From assembly GCA_033557465.1 (NCBI GenBank), contig CM066035.1:920090235-920154234 (forward strand): a DNA stretch of 64,000 bases, given 5' to 3'. The notes under the pieces are model-generated. The model saw only the letters and a list, made by a program, of their open reading frames with translations. It was not told where the DNA came from and ran no database searches. The DNA comes from Ichthyophis bannanicus (taxonomy: Eukaryota; Chordata; Amphibia; Gymnophiona; Ichthyophiidae). Positions 43,597 to 53,277 of this stretch are shown here, piece after piece. The position numbers and the translations under genes were made by a program. The stretch's first letter is position 1. Each line of letters opens with the position of its first letter.

Positions 43597-44121
43597 TTTT
43601 TTTTTTTTAGTGCCATCAAGTCAGTGTTGACTCATCACCTCTTCATTCTACATTTCCAAAGCACATCATCAACCCTCTAACACTTTCAGATAAAGTGTAA
43701 CCGCCCTATTTAAGATGATGAAAAGAAACTCTATCCCGTGTATATAGGTCCTATACATGCTACAAATATGTACATAGTTTCCCTAAGTTATAATCCCAGT
43801 TGTATATTTCCTGTTATATGTAAGCTCACCACAGTCTGTTGATTGAAATGAGTATTCCTGTTTAATGTAAACCGCGCTGATGAAAAAGAGTGCGGTATAG
43901 AAGAAATACAAATAAATAAATAAATAAATAAATAGCGACCCAGCTACCTCTAGGTTTTCTTGGCAATGTATCAGCGGAAAAAGATTGCCAGCCTTTTCTT
44001 CCGAGGCAATGAAGGGTAAAGTGACTTGCCCAAGGTCAAAAGGAGTTCGAGTGGGAATCTAACCCTTGATCTTTTGGGTACTAGGCAGTTGCTTTAACCA
44101 CTAGGCTACTCCTCCATAACA
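43597..44121 (-). mobile_element. tRNA-SINE inserted in CR1, itself carrying an L2 tail
   Basis: Minus strand head: GGAGGAGTAGCCTAGTGGTT, GGGTTAGATTCCCACTCGAA, CCTTGGGCAAGTCACTTTAC. The end has GAGTCAACACTGACTTGATG and an A-run (seen as T-run 43597-43608). TGTAGAT at 43590-43596 and 44122-44128 is the target duplication. An L2 3' tail is inserted at about 43670-43934, after GAGGTAGCTGGGTCGC. Confidence 0.85.
43670..43934 (+). mobile_element. L2 3' tail inside the SINE
   Basis: It ends TAAACCGCGCTGATGAAAAA / GAGTGCGGTATAGAAGAAAT then (AAAT)n at 43909-43934. It splits the SINE body. The nest is L2 in SINE in CR1. Confidence 0.8.
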
Positions 44122-44965
44122 TGTAGATAGTCATGGCTTAGGGGAGGCAGCCAACATGGCTTTAGACAAGGAAGACCTTGTCTTACTAATCTGTTTTTTT
44201 TTTTTTGAAGGTGTGAACAGGTAGACAAAGGTGAGTCAGTTGATATAATGTATCTGGACTTTCAGAAAGCCTTTGACAAGATCCCTCATCAGAGATCATG
44301 GGATAGGAAGCAGTGTACTATTGTGGATCAGGAACTAGTTAAAAGATAGAAAGCAGAGGGTAGGGCTAAATGGCTAATTTTCCCAATGGAGAAAGGTGAA
44401 TAGTGGAGAACCCCAGGGATCTGTGCTGGGTCCGCTGCTTTTTAACATATTCATAAATGACCTGGAAAAGGGAATAATGAGTGAGGTTATCAAATTTGCA
44501 GATGACACAAAACTATTTAAAGTTGTTAAAACCCATGAGGATTGTGGAAAATTGCAAGAGAATCTTGATAAATTGGAAGACGGTGCATCCAAATGGCAGA
44601 TGAACAATTCAAACTATAGTTACATGATGCAAGGTTCACAATTAGTAGCCACCATCCAGGAAAAAGGTTTGTCTGCGCTTTGCTGCTACAATCGTGGATA
44701 AAGCACAGTTACTTACCTGTAACAGGTGATCTCTGGGAACAGCAGGAATAAGTCTTCACATATGGGTATCGTCGGTACCGACGGAGCCTGCGCGGGAACG
44801 CTCCCCACCATCCAGTAGGAAAGCTTTTGGGAGCATCCCACAGCGCCTGCGCGCTGCCTTCCCTAACCGCCTCTCTCCAGTTCGAGTTTTAAAGCTGAGA
44901 CAAAGAGAGAGAGAGGAAAGGAAAGATTGATAGAGAGATACAACTCCTAGGGGAGGTGGGTGGGT

Positions 44966-45065
44966 TGTGAAGACTTATTCCTGCTGTTCCCAGACATCAC
45001 CTGTTACAGGGTAAGTAACTGTGCTATCTCCAGGAACAAGCAGGAATGAGTCTTCACATATGGGG
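44966..45065. repeat. DIRS-2 internal complementary region
   Basis: AAGACTTATTCCTGCTGTTC...CCTGTTACAGGGTAAGTAAC inverts the left end. CTATCTCCAGGAACAAGCAG with GAATGAGTCTTCACATATGG inverts the right end. Confidence 0.9.
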
Positions 45066-45177
45066 ACTCCCCAGCTAGAGATGCCAGGGAGATCTCTAAA
45101 GTTGTGAGTCCCTGAGAAGGGCTCTACCTCACCCCATGGATCTGAGGCATCCAACCAGGGATGGGGGTAGGAGTTGA

Positions 45178-46392
45178 TTAGGTATGTAACAGGTGTTTGA
45201 GAACAGCCTGACCAAACAAGGCATCCCGGCATGAGTCCTTGTCCAAGCAGTAATGGGCTGTAAAGGTATGAACCGAGGCCCAGGTGGCCGCTCGACAGAT
45301 TTGGTCGATGGACACAGAGTTTAGATGAGCCATAGAGGCTGCCATGGCCCTCACATTGTGAGCTGTGACAAGGCCCTCCAGAGAAAGGTTCTTACTCTGG
45401 TAGGCGAAGGAAATACACTGAGCAATCCAATTGGACAGAGTTCTCTTAGAGACTGGAAGTCCTAAATGAGAGGGATCAAAAGCAACAAAGACTTGAGAGG
45501 ACTTTCTATGTTGCTGTGTCCTTTGTAAGAAAAAAATGAGCGCTCTTTTACAATCCAGGGTATGGAGATTCCTCTCTGCAGTTGATGCATGAGGTCCTGG
45601 AAAAAAGACAGGTAAATATACCTCCTGATTTAGATGAAAAGGTGAAACCACCTTAGGCATAAAGTGTGGATTGGTCCTGAGGACTACCTTGTCATGATGG
45701 AACCTTGTATAAGGAGGATTAGCCACCAAGGCTTGCAGCTCACTGATGCGGCGAGCTGAAGTGACTGCAATGAGAAAAATAACCATCCAGACAAGAAATT
45801 TCAAGGAGGTAGTGGCTAAAGGTTCAAAGGGTGGCTTCATAAGCTGGCCAAGAACCAAATTCAAGTCCCATGCCACTGAAGGTGGTCTAATGGGAGGTTT
45901 AGTCAAAAGAAGGCCTCTCATGAATCTTGCTATAAGAGGATGAGAGGAAATAGGTTGTCCATTGAGAGGCTTAAGGGATGCTGCAATAGCACTCAAATGG
46001 ACTCTTACTGAATTTGTTTTAAGGCCTGCATGGGATAAATGCAGCAAATACTCCAGTAAAGAATTCAGAGGTATTGCAAGAGGGTTAAGACCCTTCTCTG
46101 CACACCAAATGGTAAACCTCTTCCATTTAAAAGCACAGGAACATCTGGTGGAAGGCTTTCTGGAAGCATGAAGGATATCCTTCACTTGCTGAGAAAGATG
46201 CAAATCTTGAAGGTCTAGGCCTTCAGCAACCAGGCGCTGAGATGAAGAGTGGGGATTTGGGTGCCACAACGTTCCCTCCTCCTGGGACAGGAGGTCTGGA
46301 GCAGATCCCAAGTCCAGGGAGGGAGCTTGAGAGAAATGCAGAAGTAGAGGGTACCACACTTGGCGTGGCCAACGTGGTGCTATGAGGATCAC
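45178..46392 (-). CDS. DIRS-2 tyrosine recombinase, open frame
   Basis: 404 codons without a stop. The first ~55 residues ([20 protein letters not shown]...) are the end of the preceding domain, so the true start of the recombinase domain is probably near residue 65 ([18 protein letters not shown]). The SAM-like N-terminal helices include [20 protein letters not shown]. Catalytic residues: Arg at [12 protein letters not shown] (residue 214 or 215), His345 and Arg348 in [12 protein letters not shown], and Tyr381 in HTFTAHYCLD. This enzyme would recombine a circular DNA copy into the genome without target duplication. It is the only one of the four recombinases here with the complete catalytic set. 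It is probably expressed, if at all, from a downstream frame or as part of a fusion with RT/RNase H. Confidence 0.9.
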   Translation of the reverse strand: MILIAPRWPRQVWYPLLLHFSQAPSLDLGSAPDLLSQEEGTLWHPNPHSSSQRLVAEGLDLQDLHLSQQVKDILHASRKPSTRCSCAFKWKRFTIWCAEKGLNPLAIPLNSLLEYLLHLSHAGLKTNSVRVHLSAIAASLKPLNGQPISSHPLIARFMRGLLLTKPPIRPPSVAWDLNLVLGQLMKPPFEPLATTSLKFLVWMVIFLIAVTSARRISELQALVANPPYTRFHHDKVVLRTNPHFMPKVVSPFHLNQEVYLPVFFPGPHASTAERNLHTLDCKRALIFFLQRTQQHRKSSQVFVAFDPSHLGLPVSKRTLSNWIAQCISFAYQSKNLSLEGLVTAHNVRAMAASMAHLNSVSIDQICRAATWASVHTFTAHYCLDKDSCRDALFGQAVLKHLLHT

Positions 46393-46960
46393 AGACCCCC
46401 CTGTCTCTCTGAAGCTTGAACAGTGTCTTGGGAATTAGGGGAATGGGTGGAAAGGCATAGAGGAAGTCTTGCCCCCAATGAAGGAGGAAGGCATCCCTGG
46501 CCTGAACTCCCTGACACGGAATCCTGGAACAGAACCGGGGAAGTTTGGCATTCCACGGACTTGCAAACAGGTCTATGTCTGGGGTTCCCCAAATTTGAAA
46601 GATCCTGGTTATCTGGTCCCCATGGAGGGACCATTCGTGTGGAAGCAGAACTCGACTGAGTCTGTCTGCCCAAGAGTTTTGAACCCCTGGAAGATACACT
46701 GCCATGAGATGAATTTGTTGCTCTCTGGCGAAGGCCCACAATCTCAGAGCTTCGTTGCAAAGCGACAGAGAGCCAGTTCCCCCCTGCTTGTTTACGTAGA
46801 ACATGGCTACTTGGTTGTCCGTGTGGATGAGGACTGTCTTGTAGCTGAGCAGGGTGTGGAAGACTCTGAGAGCTAGAAAAATTGCTCTGAGCTCTAAGAG
46901 GTTGATATGTAGAGATGTCTCCTGTGGAGACGAGATGTCTCCTGTGGAGACCAGATGCCT
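46300..46960 (-). pseudogene. DIRS-2 RNase H and linked domain
   Basis: [20 protein letters not shown] (Glu), [20 protein letters not shown] (Asp), [20 protein letters not shown] (Asp) and then [54 protein letters not shown]. The domain is open, but it is in a different frame from the RT because of a 34-bp microduplication at about 46914-46951. Another shift near 46395 separates it from the recombinase frame. RNase H would remove RNA from RNA-DNA hybrids. The following domain is common in DIRS and its activity is not certain. Confidence 0.85.
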
Positions 46961-48282
46961 TGGGTGGAGAGATCTTGTAGAAGAGCACCCCAACCCTTTG
47001 GGGAGGCATCTGTTGTGAGGGTTGCTTGGGGTAACACTTGTTGAAAGGGGGACCCCAGCAACAGATTTTGGGTGGACTTCCACCACTGGAGAGAGCAAAA
47101 AAGACGACTGGAAGTTGCTATTTTCTCTGACAGGCACCCTGATGCCTGGGTCCATTGGGTGGACAAAGTCCATTGAGCTGCCCTCATGTGAAGGCGAGCA
47201 TAAGGGACCACATGCACAGTGGATGCCATGAGGCCTAACAGTTGTAACATCTCTCGAGCAGTTAAGTGGGACTTTAACTGAATCTGGGAGGCTAACTGCA
47301 CCAAGCGTAGGCAACGGGCCTGGGGAAGATAGGCCCTTGCAGTGGTGGTATCCAGTAAGGCCCCTATGAACTCCAGAGATTGAGTAGGGGTGAGATGGGA
47401 TTTTGGGATGTTTATTACAAGTCCCAGATATTGAATGATACGGCTTGTGTAGGCCAGGGAAGCCTGGGCCTCTGACTGGGATGGAGCTCGGATGAGCCAG
47501 TCGTCCAGATATGGGAATACAAATATTCCTAGAGTGTGTAGAAATGCAGCTACTAGTGCCATGCATTTTGTGAACACCCTTGGGGCAGAGGCCAGACCGA
47601 AGGGAAGCACTCTGCATTGATAGTGCTTTCCTTGGAAAAGGAACCGAAGGAACCTTCTGTGTGTTGGATGGAGGAGGACATGGGTGTATGCATCCTTGAG
47701 ATCTAGAGAACAAAGCCAGTCCTGACTCTGGAGGTATGAAAGGAGAGTACCGAGAGACGTCATCTTGAATTTCTCCTTGCATAGAAACTTGTTCAATTCT
47801 CTGAGATCTAAAATGGGTCTGTAGCCCCCTGTCTTCTTTGGGATGAGAAAGTAGGGGGAGAAGAACCCTGAGCCCTGTTGAAGAAGGGGTACTTCTTCTA
47901 TTGCCCCTTGGGCAGGAAGGGTAGCAATCTCCTGACCCAGAAGATCAAGGAGAGATGTTGGAGAATTGAACTGTCTCACCATGGTGTGAGTGGGAAGGTT
48001 TAAAAAATGAAGCTTGTACCCGTCTCTTATGATGGAGAGGGTCCATTGCTCTGCTGTGATTTGTTCCCATCTGGGAGCAAAATGAGCTAACCTTCCTGGA
48101 ATGGTGAGAGGCTCTGGATGTTCTAGAGCCAGAAAGGCTAGGTTCTCTAGTTGTAAGTCAAAGGCCCTGAGGAGGCTGAGGCTGTTGGGCCGTAGCAGTC
48201 CTAGCAGCCTTAGGCTTGGCCTGTTTCGGTTGTTGCTGTCTCTTTGTAGCAAAACGACCTGCAGAAGATGCCTGCTGACCAT
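46894..48282 (-). CDS. DIRS-2 reverse transcriptase, open frame
   Basis: 462 codons. Residues 140-166 hold [20 protein letters not shown] and RELNKF. Motif A is LCSLDLKDAYTHVLLHPTHR (Asp194, Asp197), motif B is [17 protein letters not shown] (residues 226-241) and motif C is [12 protein letters not shown] (YLDD, residues 258-261). The thumb part is [20 protein letters not shown]. All expected catalytic aspartates are present. The frame runs into the RNase H region but goes off frame at the microduplication, ending about 15 codons later. The first ~40 residues overlap gag and may not be part of the natural protein. Confidence 0.88.
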   Translation of the reverse strand: MVSRHLLQVVLLQRDSNNRNRPSLRLLGLLRPNSLSLLRAFDLQLENLAFLALEHPEPLTIPGRLAHFAPRWEQITAEQWTLSIIRDGYKLHFLNLPTHTMVRQFNSPTSLLDLLGQEIATLPAQGAIEEVPLLQQGSGFFSPYFLIPKKTGGYRPILDLRELNKFLCKEKFKMTSLGTLLSYLQSQDWLCSLDLKDAYTHVLLHPTHRRFLRFLFQGKHYQCRVLPFGLASAPRVFTKCMALVAAFLHTLGIFVFPYLDDWLIRAPSQSEAQASLAYTSRIIQYLGLVINIPKSHLTPTQSLEFIGALLDTTTARAYLPQARCLRLVQLASQIQLKSHLTAREMLQLLGLMASTVHVVPYARLHMRAAQWTLSTQWTQASGCLSEKIATSSRLFCSLQWWKSTQNLLLGSPFQQVLPQATLTTDASPKGWGALLQDLSTQGIWSPQETSRLHRRHLYISTS

Positions 48283-50362
48283 AAGCAGAATAATATTTCC
48301 CTTTTTTGGGGGTAAAATCCCTTTTTGAACAACCTTTTCTTAAAAGGAGCAGAAGTAGACTTTGAAAGTCTATCTAAAGCAGAATTTTCAGCATCCATCT
48401 GGGTGGCCTTTGCTTGCCAATCTTTGCCAAAAAGGTTTTCACCTGTACAAGGAAGGTTTCCTAGTCCATCCTGAACCCAGAGTTCCAAATCAGAAGCTTG
48501 GAACCAAGCAACTCTGGGTGCACCTATGGCAATAGCCGAGGCTCTGCTGGCACCTTCAAAAGAGTCAAAGGCTGCACGGTTGGAAATATCCTGGGCATGT
48601 TTAAGCCAGGTGAGAAACACTTCCCTTTTATCTTCTGAAATAAAAGGAGACAAGGTTTGCAGATGATCTGTAACTTCTTTTAGAAACATCCCCATATAGA
48701 GACTATAGGAGTTGATTCTGGCAGCAAGCATACTGGCCTGGAAAATTCTCCTGCCAAAGGCATCTAAGGTTCTGCATTCTCTTCCTGGAGGAGTAGAAGA
48801 GTGCCGTTTTGCACTCTTGATCTTTTTCATAGCAGACTCTACCACAATGGAGTGGTGAGGAAGCTGAGTCTTATGAAAGCCAGGACAAGGAGGAACACGA
48901 TTTATTTATTTATTTACAGTCTCTTATATACCGCACTATTCAGCATCAGCGCGGTTCACATGGAACAAAAAATGCTCAGTACAATTAACATGTAAGAGTT
49001 TACAGATAACAGGGCAAGTAACTTGGATAACAGGGGTAAACTATTTACAGCATTTGCTACTTAAACTTGTATAACAGTGTCAAATTATTTACAAATATTG
49101 CTACATAAAGTCGTATGATCATGAATACCATAGAAACAGATGCACCACTAAGGGTTAGGGAATCTTTCTTGGCATGTTGTTGGGGAACCATATAATTGCT
49201 TAGCGGGTTGCTTAGCGGGTACATGGTATCCAACCTACGAGAATGAGGGGAGGTGGTGAGAGGAGTCTCCCATATGCCCAACATGTGATCATAAAGAATC
49301 TCATGTATTGGTAAAGTGGCTGCCTCTTTAGGATCCTTAGGATATTGTAAAATATCAAATTTTTTGGCTCTAGGCTCTGTCTCAGGGGCCACTGAGATGG
49401 AAAGGCCCCTGGCCACTTCCCTAATGAAGTCTTGAAAAGACAAGTCTTCTGGAGGAGACATTTCTCCTTTTTGGAGAAGAGGGCTCCTGAGGAAGGATCA
49501 CCGATGCATCGATAGAGGCCTCTGATTCATCAGAGTCTTCAGAGGAATCGAAGTATCGCCTGTCTGGATGCTCCTGCAGAGCCCGATACGCATACCGGGT
49601 GGTATCGACATCGGGAGTGATCGGTACCGATTCGGTACCGATGGGCATCACAGAACAGTGTACCGCTGCTGTCGACACCGAAGCCGATGTCGATGCAATC
49701 GGTACCGGCACCGGAACCGATATCGGCTCCGGTATCGGTACCGACAACGGAGTTTGTTGCGGTACCGAAGGCGTCGCAGCTTGTATGAATGCCGTGATGG
49801 CACACTGCATGGTCAGAATATTCTGATCCATCGACGCCACCAATGTCTGGATGTCGGTACCAGTGGAAACCACCGGTACCCCAGAACATGGCAACAGGTG
49901 ATCGGTCGAGGCCGAGCCATCGATGTCAACCTGTGACCCCATAGATAAAGCTTTGGAAGCCAGAGCCTCCCGCCGGGGTAATTTTGCCGGTGCGGATTCC
50001 TCAAGAGCAAGCCCGGAGGCATCTCGATTCTTAGAGGGAGATCTACTCTTCGAGGACCGGCTGGACTTAAGTTTGGTTACCTGAGATCCATGGGAGGAAG
50101 AAGCAGCCCTGGAAGACGTCGATGCCACCGAAGCTGCATCAGAGGGAAACAGGGTACTGAGCTTGGCTGCTCGATTCTGTAGACCTCTTTTAGACATCAT
50201 GGAACAGGACTCACAGTCCGCAATGGAATGGTCAGGACCTAAACATTTTAGACACCAGTCATGGGTGTCGGTGACAGAAATAGTGCGGCTGCACTTTGTG
50301 TACTTTTTAAACCTGGAGGCGGGCTTTTCCATGAGGAAAAATTTTCGTAGGCCTAAGGCCAC
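48210..50362 (-). pseudogene. DIRS-2 gag, frameshifted and split by L2
   Basis: The likely start is the Met at 50332 (MEKPASRFKKYTKCSRTISV), equal to the DIRS-1 start; the frame also has an in-frame Met 10 codons earlier. The first cysteine pair is damaged (KYTKC for KCTKC). [20 protein letters not shown] follows. The middle has Pro-Val/Ile repeats ([20 protein letters not shown]) encoded by GGTACCG-rich DNA. The frame breaks near 49430, continuing as [20 protein letters not shown] from 49461. L2 is inserted at 48898-49215. The C-terminal part 48845-48210 has [20 protein letters not shown] and [20 protein letters not shown]. Confidence 0.88.
48898..49215 (-). mobile_element. L2 3' fragment inserted in DIRS-2 gag
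   Basis: The A-rich 3' end (TTTATTTATTTATTTACAGT on the plus strand) is followed by TCTTATATACCGCACTATTC, AGCATCAGCGCGGTTCACAT. Its other end is near GCTTAGCGGGTTGCTTAGCGGG, a short repeat. DIRS-1 has uninterrupted gag here (about 18655). Confidence 0.85.
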
Positions 50363-50714
50363 AGAAAGAAAAAATGCACTGAAGTGAGAAAAACAGTAGG
50401 TTTTTTTTTTTTTTTTTAGAATAAAGAAAGAAAAGACCGGCGGTACCGGTCCGGCGTCGAGAAGGCAGACACGCGACCAAAGAAATAAAAGAAAATAAGA
50501 AATTCTTCAGCGGTGACAGGAACACGACCCGCTGGCTCCGCGGAAAAGAAGAACTGGAGAGAGGCGGTTAGGAAAGGCGGGAAGGCAGCGCGCAGGCGCT
50601 GTGGAATGCTCCCAAAAGCTTTCCTACTGGACGCTGGGGAGCGTTCCCGCGCAGGCTCCGTCGGTACCGACGATACCCATATGTGAAGACTCATTCCTGC
50701 TTCTTCTTGGAGAT

Positions 50715-50767
50715 CAGGTTAAAACCGTCCACCCAGTGTGCAGCGGTGGCCAAGAGAGCAAATAGAA
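50715..50767 (+). pseudogene. CR1 slice between two DIRS elements
   Basis: CAGTGTGCAGCGGTGGCCAA then GAGAGCAAATAG encodes QCAAVAKRAN, the CR1 RT segment directly before NRMLGII. The missing part, AATGCTAGGTATTATAATGC, resumes at 57082. Confidence 0.85.
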
Positions 50768-51025
50768 AGCATAGTTAACAGGTGTTCTCCAGGGACAGCA
50801 GGAATCAGTCCTCACTTATGGGTGACATCAGCACCGACAGAGCCCACGCGGAGAAATTCCTCATCTTTCAAAGAAAGCCTTTGGGATTGCTGCCACGCAT
50901 GCGTGGTCCTCTTCCCGCCCAAAGGTGCCATCTTGCTCAGTCAGGTCCCAGAGCTAGAGCCCTATGAAGCAGATAGCAAGGGAAGGATAAAAAAATTGCA
51001 ACTCTTCAGGGGAGGTGGGAGAGTA

Positions 51026-51122
51026 GTGAGGACTGATTTCTGTTGTCCCTGGAGAACACCTGTTACAGATGAGTAACTACACTTTCTCCAGGAACAAGCA
51101 GGACGTCAGTCCTCACTTATAG
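51026..51122. repeat. DIRS-4 internal complementary region
   Basis: GAGGACTGATTTCTGTTGTC...CCTGTTACAGATGAGTAACT inverts the left end in its undeleted form. CTTTCTCCAGGAACAAGCAG...CAGTCCTCACTTATAGGG inverts the right end. Confidence 0.85.
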
Positions 51123-52240
51123 GGATTTCCCCAGCTACAGGCTACCGAACCTGTAATCCAAAAACGCCTCCACGAGGCCATGAGCAGAAGCCAGAGTCCT
51201 CGGGTCCCCGTGGCTAAGCTCTCGGTAGCCGCAGAAGAAGGGTCGGAGGGCAGGAGTTGCTTATACCCCGAACAGATTACGGCCTGGCCGAAGGCGCCAT
51301 CCCGGCGGGACTCCGTCTCCAGGCAATAGTGCAAAGCGAAAGTGTTCGCTGAAGACAAGGTTGTAGCCCAACAGATGTCCACTAGAGGCACTGAGCACAG
51401 CGAAACCACCGACACCGCCTTGGCATGGATGCCATGCACGGTGACTCGTCGATCCAGTGGGGCCCCAGCCTTTGCCTGGGCAAAGGCGATGCAGTCCGCC
51501 ACCCAGATGGAGAGGGGGCGCTTGGTAGCTGCCAGCCCCAGGCAGTTGGGATTGTAGGTGACGAAGAGCTGGTAGGACTTATGATGATCCCGGATGTGCT
51601 GCAGATAGAAGGTGAGAGCCCTCTCACAGTCGAGAGTATGCAGAACCGCCGATACCCGGTCGGCAAGACTACATCCCAATTAAGATGGAAATCCAAGACC
51701 ACTTTCGGAAGGAACTTTGGGTGGCAACGAAGGACACCCCCTATTCCCACAGAACCTAGTGTAGGGGGCCTCTGTCATGAGGGCTTGAAGTTCGCTGACT
51801 CACCACGCAAAGGTCAGCGCGACCAGGAAGACCACCTTCCAGGATAGATGCTGGAGTGAGCATATCACCATCGGCTCCAAGGGCGGCCGCGTCGACTGCA
51901 TGAGCATGATGTTCAGGTCCCACTCCGCCAATGGGGGCCTGGAAAGCAAGAGACCCCTCATGAAGCGGGAGACCAGAGGCTGGTCCGAGAGGGGTTTACC
52001 CCCGACGGGGAAGTAGTTGGCCGAAATGGCACTCAGGTGAACCCTGACCAAGATGGATTTCAGCCCCACCTGCGAGAGGTGGTACTGGAGAACCCACTGG
52101 GTGGAGCAGGAGAACGGGTCGATCTGAAGCTCGGAGCACCAGGTCGAGAAGCACCGCCACTTCAGGGCTTAGGCCCATCTCGTCGAATCTTTCCTTGATG
52201 TGAGGAGGACTTCTTCAATCTCCTCCGGGAGATGCAGTGA
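51113..52240 (-). pseudogene. DIRS-4 tyrosine recombinase, dead
   Basis: It starts near LHLPEEIEEVLLTSRKDSTR, then LKSILVRVHLSAISANYFPV. Box I reads LTFAW-stop-VSELQA, where the catalytic Arg codon has become TGA (about 51800). Box II is VHGIHAKAVSVVSLCSV; HNVR in DIRS-2 is HGIH here, so the second Arg is also lost. Both changes fit CpG decay (CGA to TGA, CGY to CAY). The Tyr motif NTFALHYCLETES is kept. The enzyme cannot be active. Confidence 0.9.
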
Positions 52241-52870
52241 GGCTAAGGAGACCCGTTCAGCCACCAGCACGTGGACGTAGTGCTTCTCTGTTGATGCACT
52301 GCCCAGAGAAACCAGAGGCTCCACCGAGAGTTGGAGCAGAAGCGGGAACCAGGGCTGTCGGGACCACAATGGGGCCACGAAGATCACCAAAGCTTGGTCC
52401 CGCTGAATCTTGTGGAGGGTCCTCGCAATGAGAGGAGTGGGAGGAAACGCATACAGAAGCCCGAAGGTTGAGTCCAAAAGGAACGCATCCAGGGCCACCA
52501 TACTCGGGTGCGGCATCAGCCCGCAAAAGCAAGGAAGCTGCGCATTCACCGGGCTGGCAAACGGGTCTATGGACAGAGTCCCCCAGCGGCGGAATAGGTG
52601 GAGAGCCATCTCTGGACTCAGGCGCCACTCATGTGGGCAAAGGAGCCTGCTGAGTCTGTCTGCGAGGAAGTTGTCCTGGCCCGAGAGGTAGACAGCCCTT
52701 AAGGTCATGTCCCGGTGTACCGTGAAGAAGCAGAGGAGGACTGCCTCCTGACAATGGAGGCGGGAGCCCGTGCCCCCTTCCTTGTTTATGTAGAACATCT
52801 CAATTTTGTTGTCGGTCTGCACAAGCACCGACTTGCCCTTCAGGTGGTACTCGAAGACCTTCAGGGCCAA
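52169..52870 (-). pseudogene. DIRS-4 RNase H and linked domain
   Basis: KSVLVQTDNKIEMFYINKEG (Asp) and DNFLADRLSRLLCPHEWRLS (Asp) are open, as are LSIDPFASPVNAQLPCFCGL, DAFLLDSTFGLLYAFPPTPL and VIFVAPLWSRQPWFPLLLQL. The Glu motif region (about 52890) is interrupted by a stop. The frame continues into the recombinase N-terminus and ends at 52169. Confidence 0.85.
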
Positions 52871-53277
52871 CCTGACTGCTCAGAGCATGAGCAGGTTGAT
52901 CTGCTGCAGGGACTCCTCGGGCGACCACTGTCCATGGGTGCTTAGGCTGCCACAGTGAGCATCCCAGCCCAACAGTGAGATAAGCTCGTGCTGCTGAGTC
53001 TGGCAGGGCATGCCCCGAAGGAGGCTTTGGGGATTTTGTCACCAAGCTAGGGAACAGAATAGGCTGCGGGAGACCCTGATGGGGTCCCGAAGGCGTCCCG
53101 AGGCTTGGGCCCATTGTGTCTTGAGGCATCATTGTGCCACCTGCATCTGAATACGGGCATGGGGAACAACGTGGATGGTCAAGGCCATGTGCCCAGGAGG
53201 CGCAGCATGGCCCGCGCCAAGACCCCTGTCTGGCCTTGACCCTCAGCAGCCAGGGCGCAGAGCCACTCCGTGCGGGC

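Larger units (their letters stand above)
44702..50714 (-). mobile_element. DIRS-2, best-preserved DIRS retrotransposon
   Basis: The left ITR begins AGCACAGTTACTTACCTGTA. Both ITRs carry ATGGGTATCGTCGGTACCGA. Arms match for about 170 bp (about 44725-44885 against 50545-50711), and the ICR is at 44966-45065. Minus-strand order: gag (50362-48210, split by L2 at 48898-49215), RT (48282-46894), RNase H and linked domain (about 46960-46300), recombinase (46392-45178). Without the L2 insert it is 5.7 kb. Both RT and recombinase are long uninterrupted frames with all catalytic residues. The faults are in gag and at the RT/RNase H join. It is inserted in a CR1 of the opposite orientation. Confidence 0.95.
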
